NCBI GenBank assembly: GCA_014155875.1
Contig: JACEFZ010017857.1
Location: forward strand, 217,501 to 281,500
DNA length: 64,000 bases
Direction: 5' to 3'
Source of the DNA: Cepaea nemoralis
Taxonomy: Eukaryota > Mollusca > Gastropoda > Stylommatophora > Helicidae
Of this stretch, positions 35,272 to 46,500 are shown piece by piece. Each line of letters starts with the position of its first letter. Positions within the stretch are counted from its first letter, which is position 1. The notes under the pieces were generated by a model. It did not search any database and was not told the origin of the DNA. It was given only the letters and a program-made list of their open reading frames with translations. The translations under genes were made by a program, and so were the position numbers.

Positions 35272-35665
35272 TAATTGCCTGCCATATTTCGCTGCATCTC
35301 GCTCGTCAGGTACAAACTGTAGAAACCACACAACTTAAACTAAAGTAATTAGATAATCCTTTAACTTGAAATATACACATAGTCGCACAGTAATTTCTAT
35401 GGTCTACCACGGTAATTTTAAACGGACTATCATGTCTTTCTGTTTGCACAAAACTGACCTATGCAGATTAATAATGATGGCTTCTGCGATCTTTAACAAA
35501 CAACTATATTGTGTGTTAAAAAACAGACGAAAAGCTTTGCCCCTATCAATCACGTGACCGATTTCCAAAATTTGCCGTCCAATCGATGACGTAGGATGTT
35601 TGTGTCTCCTTTATTCACATTCACTACAGGAAAAGATTGTTTTGATTCACTGGTTTAGTTTACTT
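35272..35665 (-). repeat. dispersed repeat, inverted partner of 11.3-11.6 kb
   Basis: ttgcctgccatatttcgctg, tctaccacggtaatttta and tcatgtctttctgtttgcac are reverse complements of blocks in 11330-11530. A block attcactacaggaaaa near 35622 instead matches 11570 in direct orientation. That is expected if the block is repeated inverted at both ends of the parent element. Confidence 0.55.
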
Positions 35666-35964
35666 CAACAAAATTTTGGGGATATATAAATGCTATATGA
35701 ATCTTTAACTCATTAAGTGCCATGGAATGATATATCGTTTAATTAAATTTCCCGTAACTGCCATGGGATTATTAATTAAACTATAGTTTAAGTATCAATA
35801 CAGTAGTTTTCCGTTTAGAATCCCCCTTAATCGATATATAATACGACATGCCTGCTACCATATTACACCTTTTAAGTCATAACTGTGACACACTTCTACT
35901 TCTCATTTTCCGCCATCCATTTTTGTTACGTCCAACGCTACGTTTCGTTTGGCATTGAATCTGT

Positions 35965-36355
35965 TAAATCTGATCTATGGATGCGTGGACAATCAGCGGA
36001 CAAGCTGAGAAACATCTGATGGCGGTGGAGTTTTGCTTTCTAGGCAACATGTAAATAATACCCTGGACAGACTGAAAAACCAATAAGAAAGTCCTACAAG
36101 AAAAAAATGCAAAGCGTAAAAAGATTAGAGAAATTAGATGTAGACAGTCAAGAAGAGAATACAAACTAGAGAACTTGGTGACAACTGGCAAGATTGACGG
36201 GAAAAGAACAAGTGGAAGGCAAAGAAGTAAATATCTCGATGGCTTGGCCATATGGCATGGTCGAGACAAGAACACAGAGCTGATCTACGACTGGTGATCG
36301 TGTGAGATGGCGAAACATGACCGTCCAGACTTATGGGCTTGGCACATGATGCTAC
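35965..36355 (+). pseudogene. LINE family B C-terminal remnant
   Basis: gcgtggacaatcagcgg, aagctgagaaacatctgatgg, atctcgatggcttggccat and tgatcgtgtgagatggcgaa align with 28425-28790. Stops and indels throughout. Only the last about 390 bp of the element remain. Confidence 0.75.
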
Positions 36356-36364
36356 TGATGAAGA

Positions 36365-36832
36365 AAAAAGCTAATGAAACTAGAACATTATAAACTACAA
36401 TAAGAAACAGACAAATAGCTTTCTTTGGTCACGTGATGAGAAGAGAAGCTTTGGGGATCATCGTGACAATTGGATAGATCTGTGGGAAAAGGGAAAAGCA
36501 GACCTGGGATGTAATAAAAAAGTCGCTTAAAAGTCGACAGGGTCTATTTTCGCGGCGCGGAAAGCGTCGCACAAAGCACGAACTCCGCAGCTTTAGCGAC
36601 GATCCACAGGAGTCTCCGAAAAATTTCCCTCGTGAACCGAAGGACGCGACCGGGAATCGAACCCAAAACCTTCGGAGCCCGAGTCAAACGGCTTGACCAC
36701 TTCGAATGCTGGATGGATTGAGACTGTGGCTTGGAGGAATATAATCAGCAGAGTTGATCCAGAACACCAAAGACCGCGATCTTTGGAGAGACATGAACGC
36801 CTACGCCAGCCGGCATGGCACATGCTGATGGT
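36365..36832 (+). mobile_element. LINE family A 3' end, split by a SINE
   Basis: 36365-36497 (ggctttctttggtcacgtga type) aligns with 16733-16850. 36707-36832 (aatgctggatggattgagac to catggcaca) continues the same alignment. The intervening 36500-36706 is a reversed SINE family A. The LINE came first. Confidence 0.8.
36500..36706 (-). mobile_element. SINE family A copy inside LINE family A
   Basis: Minus strand: cgaagtggtcaagccgtttg, gggttcgattcccgg (B box), then the family body and the tail cgacttttaagcgactttt. It lacks the first about 12 bp of the head. No long target duplication was found, perhaps because of the 5' truncation. Confidence 0.82.
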
Positions 36833-37196
36833 TAGAGAAAAAAATACATCACCGTTTGTTTCGTCAGTTTCTAGTGTGATCCGAGTTCTATCTTGTGTTG
36901 CAGACAAATGTTTGTGAAACACTCGGAACGATAAAATTTGTAGCGCCATACCTGTCTAGTCGTGATGACGACAACAAAGGTAGAAGGCGGGATACAGGTG
37001 TAGGGTTCAACCGTCTGGAACTGCGTGAACAGGGATGTCGGCATCTCACGCAACTAGTCAAGGCGAATGAACGATGCCGACATCAAACAAGGAGTAATGC
37101 TCTCATGGGTGAATGGAAATAGGAGGAAAAAGGAAATGGGGGAGGGGAATAGGGTTTATAAATGAAAAGAGGGTAAGGAAGCTGTGAAAGGCATTA
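36833..37196. other. no recognisable gene
   Basis: Only chance frames. A G/A-rich stretch lies at 37115-37160. Confidence 0.4.
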
Positions 37197-37770
<574 letters not shown>

Positions 37771-38062
37771 CCTCATTTCGTGTAATCGTATACTTCCAGG
37801 AAGAATTAAGAAGAAAAAAGAGTGAAACCGCCGGAAGTGTCAAAAGTGCATTAATTAGTAGCACTTCAACAAGACCCAGATAGCACGTGCAGCTGTCGCG
37901 CTCAGCCTCCTGGCTTCCAGTGATGCAGGATCCCACCTTGCCGAGTGCTCAATCCGTGGAAGGGTTACTCGTTCACACTGAGGAGAAGGGGATACGCCGC
38001 TGTCGGTCATTTGCCGATGTAGTAAAATACATTAGATATCGATGCTTATCGGGTCGCCACCT

Positions 38063-38082
38063 TTAGTCTGGTTCGAGAATTG

Positions 38083-38123
<41 letters not shown>

Positions 38124-39053
38124 GGAACCGACATCACAGCATTCGGGCATTCCCATAAGCGCTCCGTCCCCATCCTCAGCAGCCAGCAAAGAGTTCCAAC
38201 ACCAATAGTACCAGTAGCAATCTGATTATATGTCCGTCTCGCCTTTTCTCTGAGCGCCGAGCGTCGGCAAGATCCCCTCGTCACTCCTCGCTGTCTCATT
38301 CTTGCCAGACCATGGTGATCCATTTGCTCCTCCGAGGTGTACACATGCTCCCACAAGGCCGCAACGATGTCTGCCTTGTCATGCATCAATACTCCACCAA
38401 ATTTTGCAGAGCCTGCCAATCTGTCCGCCTGTTCATTCCCCAGCACACCGGCATGCCCCGGAGAAAAGATGCAGGCGATGCTTACCGCCCGTGACCTCCG
38501 AAGCTATTAAAGCCACTCTGCCCGAAGCTTGCCTGTCCTCACCTTCCTCAGCATGCTTTCTGAGTCAGTTAAAATCACGATGTGTGTGTATCGTATTCTC
38601 CATCCAACGGAAAGCTGCAGTGACCGCCTCCACCTCCATTCTTAAGCTAGATGTTGTGGTATCATATGCCAGTCTCTCCTGCACCAAACGTCGACTATTA
38701 GCTTTTGCTAAGAGCCCCCAGGCACTTCTCCTACGTCTCAACACCGACCCATCTGTGTAGATAAACACATCACCCGAGCGAGCATTATCCTGAATTAGTT
38801 GCTGGATTTCCACTTCCGTGGCCCCTGCTGGCCACTCCCTGCACTCCCGGCTTAATGTGATTATAACTCTGCACAAGTCTGACTGCTCCGCTGGCACTCT
38901 GACCCACTCCTCTCCTCGCCTAATGTTCTCCAAGGGGCACACCTGTCTGATTGTATCCTCTGCCTGAGTCATCCATGATTTCCCTCTTATCTGTCGCTGA
39001 CCATTAACTGCGTCCAGCGCCTCATGCAACGGATGATCTGTGTCTGCAGCCAC
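38063..39053 (-). pseudogene. jockey-like LINE RNase H and C-terminus with (CAAT)n tail
   Basis: The frame 39053-38565 contains VFIYTDGSVLRRRRSAWGLL (catalytic Asp) and SSLRMEVEAVTAAFRWME (catalytic Glu). The frame 38446-38063 has LGNEQADRLAGSA, the last catalytic Asp block, then a C-terminal segment. The coding end runs into a (CAAT)n tail, read as ttgattgattg on plus at 38082-38121. A frameshift between the two frames inactivates it. RT of the same element probably lies at 40580-41265. Confidence 0.8.
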
Positions 39054-39289
39054 TCAGAGGTATGCCTTTGCCTGCATGTCGCTTGTCGTCTCTGGGGGGA
39101 CAGTAGAATCAACAAGCACACTTCAACTTCCCTTTTTCCAATGTTGGGATTATTGCCAGACCTTTGTCTACACACCCCCGTTCTAGTCTTCTATTCACTA
39201 TCTCTCTCTCTCTATTATCGTAATGCCATACCCCTCTTCCCTTTCCTTCAGAACATACCCACACAACATTGTCCTCCAATAAATAATAA

Positions 39290-40560
39290 CATTATTTATT
39301 GAATAAAAAGTGTCATGGGTGTGTATAGAGTGTATGTAAAGACGTTATTGTGTGTTCTATCGTGTAGGTGAGATAAGAGTGACACTCTAAGACACAGTCC
39401 TCATTGTTCTCATCACACAACGGCATGTATTGTCACCACAGCACAGAATAGGATTGAGCTCACCCAGGGTAATGTCTCTCTGCATGATGTTGATGACTTC
39501 ACCATATCCTTGATACCGTTAGAATTAAACAGTTATCTCACCACTGCGTGTATTTAGTAGATAATGTCTTTCCTTGTGAAATATCCAATCACATGAACAA
39601 CAGGATATTCCCGGTAATGTTTATACCTCCTATAGCATTGAATGACTTATCGTCTCTATATTGATGCATAAGTCCAACAAACACTGTCTATCTAATATCA
39701 CTGATTCACTGTGTTCATGTTCTTAGTTACTGTTCTGTTTATCCACTAATAAATTCTGACCTTACAGCCTATTCATTTGAAAGATAGTTCTTTTGAACAA
39801 TACTGAGCTTCCGATCTATGTTTAGTTGCACTTTATTCTGCTGTAAGTCTCTTGGCCAGACTGCCTTATATGTATCCTTTAATTATAGACTTGCTGACAT
39901 GTGTGTATGATATCCGACTTCAATCTTGCCGATATTTATCACGGCATCAGACTAAGGTCCTTTTATTTCTTTTCAGGAGTGTTGTTATTGCTTTATTCCT
40001 TGGAACCTTATAACTATCCTCGGCTGAATCGGGAATATTATTGCACATCAATACAACTGCTCGTCAGGTTTCATCCAACTTGAAACATTGTACATCCCTT
40101 TTCATAATAGCTCAAGAATAATTCCCCGCTGTCTCTCGTGGAAGATTAGTAGCACAATCAATTAACTTTGAATATCCAGATCATTTATACTTTGGCTCTG
40201 TATAATTTCAATGGCATATTCCACCAACTATTCCCCTGTCTTCCACACCAGTTTTTTTTTAATCTATAAAAAAACAACCGAAATTCTCCTTTGATACTCG
40301 GTCATTTTGGGACATCGATGATTATCCACTCGTTCCTCGGCACTACGGCCATACGGCTCCGTTACTTCAAACGCCCTCTGATAGTCTATCGTGACTCCGG
40401 TGTCCCATATCAAAGGTTTATGAAATCGTCTTCTCCGTCGTCCGTCTCCCAACAAACACGCGGTATCTGTTTTGATCTTGAGTCAATAAGCGATGGCTTG
40501 TTTTCCTGATCTAAAGGTCAATAACCTTCCATCCTCGAGTAATATAAGCAATTTTATGTT
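39290..40560. other. AT-rich 1.27 kb between RT and RNase H of the LINE
   Basis: No domain recognised. In related LINEs the thumb-to-RNase H distance is only a few hundred bp, so this looks like an insertion splitting the element. A minus frame near 40264-40455 contains LIWDTGV, faintly like an aspartic protease DTG motif. This is too weak to call. Confidence 0.35.
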
Positions 40561-40579
40561 TTGATATATCATGGAATCG

Positions 40580-41265
40580 TTAACCTGTCAGTATTATGTG
40601 ACACTGCATCACCTTGAGCCTACCAGCAACGGTAGGCAAACCAAGGATGTAACGCATACACTCTACTGGGGTGTTTCTGGTGCATCCCAGAATGACCCGC
40701 ATAGCTTCGTTCTGTATGCGCTCTAATTTCACCAGCTGACTCTTTGAGACAGTGAGCAGTCCTAGTCCATAATCAATCACTGAGAGGATCAAGCGCTGGT
40801 GTAGTGAAAAGCATTCTCTGCTCTGTGTCCATTGCAACCATAGTTTTAAGTGCATCGAGTCCCATTTGAGATCTTGTCACAACCGTCTCCACATGGTCCT
40901 TGAAGGACAGGCTCCTGTCAAATGTGATTCCCAGATACTTTAGCTTGTTCTCTCTGTTGACATTTCTACCATCTATCGCGAGGCTTGGGACATTAGCTCT
41001 CACAATCCTGTTGTCCAGAGAGCAACACCAAACAGCCGCCTTTTCCGGGTGGATGGCAGCACTCATTTCAGCGCACCAGTCAACCACTTTGTCTACTGTC
41101 GTCTGTAGCTCCTAGTCTGTTTGCTCCCTCTCTCCCCTGCCTGTATGCAAGAATATCATCTGCAAATGTTAGTATCCTTCTAACCCCTGGTGCTTCTAGT
41201 TTTGTAATCTTGCTTGTATACACGTTAAAGAGCACCGGTGATATTACAGATTCCTGTGGCAGTCA
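40580..41265 (-). pseudogene. jockey-like LINE reverse transcriptase, palm and thumb
   Basis: Minus-strand frames give PQESVISPVLFNVYTSKI and ILTFADDILAYRQ (active-site FADD). Then come CAEMSAAIHPEKAAVW, NKLKYLGITFDRSLSFKDHV and LERIQNEAMRVILGCTRNTP. This is the RT palm and thumb order of jockey/I-type LINEs. At least two frameshifts are present (near 41120 and 40830). The 5' part ends abruptly at about 41265, where the gypsy element begins. Confidence 0.82.
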
Positions 41266-41421
41266 CAGGGTTAAAATATGTGGCTCTGAGGTCCATGCAC
41301 CCAGACGAGAGCAACCCGACGAGAATGCAGGACGGCTACTATCCAGTTCACCAACCAGGGATTGACCCCCTTCTCCATCAGTGCGGTCATCAAAATATCA
41401 TAACGAACTCTACCAATCCAT

Positions 41422-42249
41422 ATGGGAGCAATACAGACTCGCTCTCAGACGAGAACGGAACAGGCAGAAGCAATTGTGATTAACCCACTGCCAGGGGAGT
41501 TGCGAACTGCCCAGAGTGAGGATGCTACTCTACGTCCTTGCTACAAAAAGCTGCAGAGAAGTGCTGATCCACCCAAACGGGGGCAGTACTATATGAAGAA
41601 CAGGATACTCTACCGGAGAGCCGGAAGGGGAGACAATCTACATGGTCAGTTGGTGGTCCCGAAGGCCCACCGTTCCCAGATTCTTCATATGGGGCATACC
41701 ATCTCATTCAGTGGGCATATGGGTATTGCCGCCACAATGCAGCGGATTTCCTGCCATTACTATTGGCCGGGATTGACAGGTGATGTGCGTCGGTATGTGA
41801 AGTCATGCCCTGAGTGCCAGAGGGTGGCACCGAAACACTGGAGAGCACCGGTGGTCTTGGGTGAGATGCCCATCATGAACTCTCCTTTCGAGAGGGTAGC
41901 CATCGATATTGTGGGTCCACTTCCTAGGACTAGGAAGAGGAACATGTATATACTCACCATGGTGGATTGCTGTACAATGTGGGGTGAAGCCATACCGTTG
42001 ACCACGATTGACTCGAAACGAGTGCCGGACGCACTGATGGAGGCCTTTACCAGATTAGGCTTCCCTGATCAAATTCTGACGGACAATGGGTCCCAGTTTT
42101 GTGGAAAACTCATGGAGGAGGTATTTAGGGTGTTCTACTCTAACCATATCCATACCAGCCCTTACCACCCTCAAGCCAATGGACAAGTAGAGCGTTTCAA
42201 CGGCACGTTGATGACAATGCTTCGGAAACTTGACACAGGAAAAACCTGA
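41422..42249 (+). CDS. integrase, zinc-binding and catalytic domains
   Basis: This 275-codon frame encodes the retrotransposon integrase that joins cDNA to host DNA in the nucleus. Residues 78-135 form the HHCC zinc domain (His92, His99, Cys129, Cys132). Residues about 150-265 are the DDE core: Asp162 in VAIDIVGPLP, Asp221 in ILTDNGSQF and Glu257 in ANGQVERFN, a DD35E spacing. The frame ends at a stop created by a frameshift. The next frame, overlapping by 20 bp, continues the core (TQEKPDRWDEYI). The methionine start is arbitrary: the original was an internal part of a polyprotein. Confidence 0.92.
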   Translation: MGAIQTRSQTRTEQAEAIVINPLPGELRTAQSEDATLRPCYKKLQRSADPPKRGQYYMKNRILYRRAGRGDNLHGQLVVPKAHRSQILHMGHTISFSGHMGIAATMQRISCHYYWPGLTGDVRRYVKSCPECQRVAPKHWRAPVVLGEMPIMNSPFERVAIDIVGPLPRTRKRNMYILTMVDCCTMWGEAIPLTTIDSKRVPDALMEAFTRLGFPDQILTDNGSQFCGKLMEEVFRVFYSNHIHTSPYHPQANGQVERFNGTLMTMLRKLDTGKT

Positions 42250-42913
42250 TAGGTGGGATGAATATATCCCAGCAGCACGTTTTGCTTATCGGGAAGTACC
42301 TCATGGCTCAACAGGACTACCACCCGCTACTTTGCTGTTTGGTCGTCCAATCAAGGGACCATTGGAAGCCATGTTGAGGAGTTGGACTGAAGAGGGGACG
42401 ACAGAAGAAGTGATCTCTTCTTACAAATATGTGGAGGAACTGAAAGAAAAACTTCACAAGGGATGGACTCTGGCGAAACAAAACTTGAAAAAGGCCAGAA
42501 AAAGACATGCGGCTTACTACAACCGTAGGTCTAAAGACAGATCTCTAGAGGTGGGAGACAAAGTCTTGTTGCTACTCCCAATGGGAAACAACAAACTGGA
42601 GATAGGTTGGCAAGGACCATTTCCCGTGGAAAGGGTGATATCCAGGACCAACAATCAGATCCGGGGAAAGTCGAAGATTTTCCATATCAATCTCTTGCGG
42701 AAATACGAGGAGAGACCCGGAAACAAAGCAGCTCACCTCATGGCAATGGCAGTTGCAATGGAGACTGAAGTGGGAACCAACGAGGGCAGGGAATATCCCC
42801 TAGTACACCAGGAAACCTACAAGGATGTGCAGGTGAACCCTGATCTGATCTCCCAGGAGAGGGGAAAGATAACCCAGGTTCTCGAGTCTCATAAGGAGAT
42901 ACTGACCGGCTAA
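42230..42913 (+). CDS. integrase C-terminal part and linker to RT
   Basis: This frame continues integrase after the frameshift: DRWDEYIPAARFAYREVPH and GLPPATLLFGRP are the conserved C-terminal part of the core. WQGPFPVERVI and FHINLLRKY are the GPY/F-type DNA-binding module. It then runs without a gap into LISQERGKITQVLESHKEIL, the segment that precedes RT in gypsy polyproteins. This continuity shows that integrase and RT were encoded in this order. A second frameshift near 42910 separates it from the RT frame. Confidence 0.9.
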   Translation: MTQEKPDRWDEYIPAARFAYREVPHGSTGLPPATLLFGRPIKGPLEAMLRSWTEEGTTEEVISSYKYVEELKEKLHKGWTLAKQNLKKARKRHAAYYNRRSKDRSLEVGDKVLLLLPMGNNKLEIGWQGPFPVERVISRTNNQIRGKSKIFHINLLRKYEERPGNKAAHLMAMAVAMETEVGTNEGREYPLVHQETYKDVQVNPDLISQERGKITQVLESHKEILTG

Positions 42914-42929
42914 ACCAGGACGAACGAGG

Positions 42930-44252
42930 TTGGTGGAGTTCAAGATGACTTTGACCACCCAAGAACCTGTTCGCCAAAAGGTTTACCCAGTGCCATTCTC
43001 TAAAGAAAAGGCCTTGGACGAGGAAATACAGAAACTGCTGGAGGATGACGTGATTGCGCCATCCACATCCCCATACAATGCGGGGGTGGTTTTGTTACGC
43101 AAACCAAGTGGAGAACACCGTTTGTGTATCGACTACCGACTTCTGAACAGTCATACGCAATTTCAGGTGGAACCTTTGCCGAATCCAACTCAGTTATTCG
43201 CTAGGCTCCATAAGGCAAGGTATTTCTCAAAGGTGGATCTGAGTCGGGGGTATTATCAGATTCCGGTCAAACCAGAGGTTCGACGCCTGTTGGCCTTTAG
43301 TACTCCCAGTGGACATTACGAATTCAAGGTCATGCCCTTTGGACTCAGCAACGCACCTAGTGTGTTTACGCGCATGATGAGGACTTTACTAGATCCCTTA
43401 CAGGATCCGTCCATTGTATCATTCATGGATGATATTCTGATTTCCAGTGACAGCTTGGATGACCATTTGCAATCCTTGGAGAGAGTTTTTAATAGGCTCA
43501 GGATAGCAGGGCTTACTGCTCGCCCAACCAAGTGCATGATTGGTTACCAGACTCTGGAATTTCTGGGTCACACCATCACTCCAGGACACATTGTCCCAGA
43601 GGAAAAGAACCTAGAGAAAATCAGAAGTGCTTCAAGGCCAAAAACGAAGAAGGATGTGCGATCTTTTCTTTCGTTATGTGGGTTCTACCACAAATGTATC
43701 CCACATTTCACTGAACTGGGAGCTCCATTAACGGAAACATTGAAGAAGGGATTCCCGGACCAAATCGTTTGGACACCAGAATGCGAGACTGCCTATAGTC
43801 AGTTGAAGGAGGCCTTGGTCAGCAAACCTGTGTTACAGCTCCCTGACCTTTCCAAACCATTTGTGTTGAGAACGGATGCGAGTGGGATTGGGATTGGAGC
43901 AGCCCTGTTACAGGAAGGGAAAGACGATGCTTCGGTTTTGAAACCTGTGGCATACGCAAGCAAGAAACTACTCCAGGCTGAGAGGAATTATTCGAAAGTC
44001 GAGAGAGAGTGTTTGTCTCTCGTATGGGCCGTGCAAAAATTCCAGCCCTATTTGTATGGAGTTCAGTTTCGGGTCCAGTCGGATCATCAGCCCTTGATGT
44101 TCCTGGCTACTTCACAGAAGCCCAACGCCCGTTTGATGCGGTGGTCGTTGTTACTTCAACCCTACAATTTCACAGTGGAGTATATACCCGGGAAGGAAAA
44201 TGTTGGAACGGACTTCTTGTCAAGACACCCAGCTCCTGAAGAAGAGGAATGA
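42930..44252 (+). CDS. reverse transcriptase and RNase H, intact frame
   Basis: The 440-codon frame makes element cDNA from RNA. RT palm: SKVDLSRGYYQIPV (Asp98), GLSNAPSVF, then FMDDILI with Asp162-Asp163, where Met replaces the usual Val or Ala. Then FLGHTIT (about 207-211). RNase H: LRTDASGIGIGAALLQ (Asp311), KVERECLSLVWA (Glu353) and QSDHQPL (Asp380), closing with IPGKENVGTDFLSRHP. Upstream in-frame codons give PGRTRLVEFK, so the true domain starts slightly before the methionine. All catalytic residues are present. Confidence 0.95.
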   Translation: MVEFKMTLTTQEPVRQKVYPVPFSKEKALDEEIQKLLEDDVIAPSTSPYNAGVVLLRKPSGEHRLCIDYRLLNSHTQFQVEPLPNPTQLFARLHKARYFSKVDLSRGYYQIPVKPEVRRLLAFSTPSGHYEFKVMPFGLSNAPSVFTRMMRTLLDPLQDPSIVSFMDDILISSDSLDDHLQSLERVFNRLRIAGLTARPTKCMIGYQTLEFLGHTITPGHIVPEEKNLEKIRSASRPKTKKDVRSFLSLCGFYHKCIPHFTELGAPLTETLKKGFPDQIVWTPECETAYSQLKEALVSKPVLQLPDLSKPFVLRTDASGIGIGAALLQEGKDDASVLKPVAYASKKLLQAERNYSKVERECLSLVWAVQKFQPYLYGVQFRVQSDHQPLMFLATSQKPNARLMRWSLLLQPYNFTVEYIPGKENVGTDFLSRHPAPEEEE

Positions 44253-44316
44253 ATCATCTGGATCGAACTTACAGTGGAAAAGAGTGAGATGGACTACTCT
44301 CGTAAGAGGGGTCCTA

Positions 44317-45597
44317 TGTCTCGAAATCACTGTAGATTAACAATCAGATGATACAGATAACAACGACAGTCTGATTCGCAGCTACAAGTTGTTTATTCCT
44401 GGTGGCGGTGAGATTAAAGCGGTACAGCCGTCTTTGAAAGTTCCCCACAAGACAGAAAATTGTAGGCCTGTTGTTGTGGCCCGATCGGGAAAATGCAGGA
44501 AACACGCTAGCTGTGTTGGTTGTCATAACAAGGGAGACAACTTTTGCATTGGTTGAGCAAGGGGGAGAGAATTATTCTGAAAGAGTTAGTTGCCCTTGAT
44601 GACACCTGTGTTGACATCAAAGAAACATCACTAAAACAATCCAAGGCTGTTTGACAAAAGCATGACTTGTTTACAGTTAGTGTAGACAAGAAAGTTGACT
44701 TGAGTTGACGTGTTTCGTTACCGCAGTTATGAATTCGGAGAGCATCTACCGTGTTAGATTTACTTAAAGTTAAATAACATGTGTCTTTATGGCAAATTGT
44801 AGAGGCCATCCAGGAGTAATGCGGTGTTTCATAAGGTACTCTTTATAGTGTATTTAGGCATAATTAATATAGGCAGTAGCCTTGTTAAAACTAGCTAGGG
44901 TGTGAGGAAATAATTAGCTCTGCTAGTTGAGAATAGGGTAGTGAAGTAAGAATTAGCTCTGCTAGTGAGAATAGTGTAGTGGGGTGATATTTATGGAGAT
45001 TGAGGATGGGTTGGGAGATGGGGGAAATGTCAAATAGTGGGATCTTCCAGTGGGGTGCCTACTGGGGTTCTGCACTCTGTCTATTGGTCTTTCCTTGTCT
45101 TAACCTGATTCAGGTTGAGGTGATGAACCACTCTGATCCATGACAGAGTTTAGTTCGCTGATAAATATCTGAGCGAGGCTGTAGGCCTACACTCAGCTAG
45201 TAGGGATCAGTATCAGGCGGCCTTCACCAGATGTGGTCTCTTTCTCTAACAGGTTCCCCAACAGTTACGAGGAAGCTCTACACTGGGTTTGATGGAGGTC
45301 AACTCTCATTAAGAAGAACATCAAATGAACATTCACTTTATTTTATAAGATGAAAAAATACACAGAGGAAAGTGTAGTCAGCACTGTTTATGCTGGGCCT
45401 AGGATCCAGAGGGTCCATACGAAACTGGCTCAGTTGAGCAAAACATTATAAACGATTCATTTACAATATGGATTCACCCAGGTTAGGTGATACTCGTTTC
45501 TTCACCACATACCACCGGACACTAGTGAATAAAAATGTGGGTGTTGATTCCCCTCACTCCAGGGACGACACTAAAGTAATAAAGGATTACTACGACA
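44317..45597 (+). repeat. 3' LTR of the gypsy element
   Basis: It begins TGTCTCGAAATCACTG and ends ACTACGACA, so it is bounded by TG...CA. Its edges are defined by the inverted copy at 53794-55073, where similarity stops at the same bases. A TATA-like ttataag lies near 45343. A polyadenylation signal AATAAA lies at 45578-45583, 14 bp before the end. It is followed directly by (GTTA)n. About six differences from the other LTR in the first 330 bp imply a fairly recent insertion. Confidence 0.92.
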
Positions 45598-45631
45598 GTT
45601 AGTTAGTTAGTTAGTTAGCTAGTTAGTTAGC

Positions 45632-45690
<59 letters not shown>
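45598..45690. repeat. (GTTA)n array abutting the LTR
   Basis: About 93 bp of gttagtta with a few gcta variants, starting at the base after the LTR. Confidence 0.95.
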
Positions 45691-45691
<1 letters not shown>

Positions 45692-45699
45692 CACAGTTC

Positions 45700-45850
45700 C
45701 ACCTTCACGGCAAAGGTTCACTACCTCATGTGAAATGTAGAACAGACAAGAGTCTCGACAAACCGACATCCCGTTCAGGTATACTATGCATAATGTCGCT
45801 GCCAGGATGCCAACACAAAAGTCCGCCAAGAAAAATACAGAAAAGATATA
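45700..45850 (+). repeat. dispersed repeat H copy
   Basis: cctcatgtgaaatgtagaac, agtctcgacaaaccgac and ccaacacaaaagtccgcc align with the reverse of 20205-20375. Unknown family. Confidence 0.6.
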
Positions 45851-46139
45851 GAGGGAGACATGAAAGGGCACACAGAAGAAAATTAGAAACAGCGATATCG
45901 GGAGGGCATGGAGGAAACTACAGGATATAGCAGAAGCTTGTCGTGGTTTGGCTGAAGCCTATGCTCCAACGCCGTGCACAAAGCAGAAGAAAGAGAAACG
46001 TTGAGGAACCATCACAACAGATTTGCCTTCATATAGTTAGAACTGTCATATATTCCTTATCATCACGGCTTGATGGAGGAGAAGCGCAACTGGGAGGGTT
46101 CAAGCTTTATACCAGTGCAAAGATATGCATCCTACAGGC

Positions 46140-46500
46140 TAAATCTCATGGTATGGTAGACTTGGACCTAAGCCGTGGTCGGCAACTGTCTAGGGTCGAA
46201 GCTTCCATGGGCGAACAGTTAGAGCATTGCTTTGCTGATCCGGCAGCTACTGCAGCTGGTCTTGTTTCAGATGTATTGGTGCTACCTTTCCTCTGGAGTG
46301 AACTAGACAGGCCGAGAGAGGGATCATGCTACATGGCAACACATGGTCTCTAAACTCAGCTCAGGCTTTGTGTTATGGAAAGGTATAACTTCATACCTGG
46401 TCCCAGCCACATGCTGTAGATATAATGTCTTTTGTTTTAAAGCAAACTGTAACAAACTATCGTCTGTCAAGACCGCCAGGTGCCATTAAGTTACTTATCT
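46140..46500 (+). repeat. dispersed repeat G copy with conserved peptide
   Basis: The frame 45943-46353 includes GEQLEHCFADPAATAAGLV and LVLPFLWSELDRPREG, alignable to the minus-strand copy at 14960-15300. The 3' part (aacaaactatcgtctgtcaa, cgccaggtgcc) is also conserved. Frame 1-65 of this reading frame has no counterpart. Confidence 0.6.

Larger units (their letters stand above)
41266..45597 (+). mobile_element. Ty3/gypsy retrotransposon, Gmr1-like pol order, 5'-truncated
   Basis: The internal region holds integrase (41422-42913) then reverse transcriptase-RNase H (42930-44252). A purine-rich stretch (gtaagagggg, 44300-44310) and a 1281-bp 3' LTR follow. Ordinary Ty3/gypsy elements have RT-RNase H before integrase. 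Integrase first is known from Gmr1-like elements. Gag, protease, primer site and 5' LTR are missing on this side: the sequence switches at about 41265 to a minus-strand LINE. Two frameshifts interrupt pol, but the coding is otherwise well preserved. Confidence 0.9.

Noticed and set aside
40264..40455. Aspartic protease (DTG) frame
   Set aside because: Only a single LIWDTGV motif, with no flanking conserved residues or second protease motif, in an AT-rich unassigned block.
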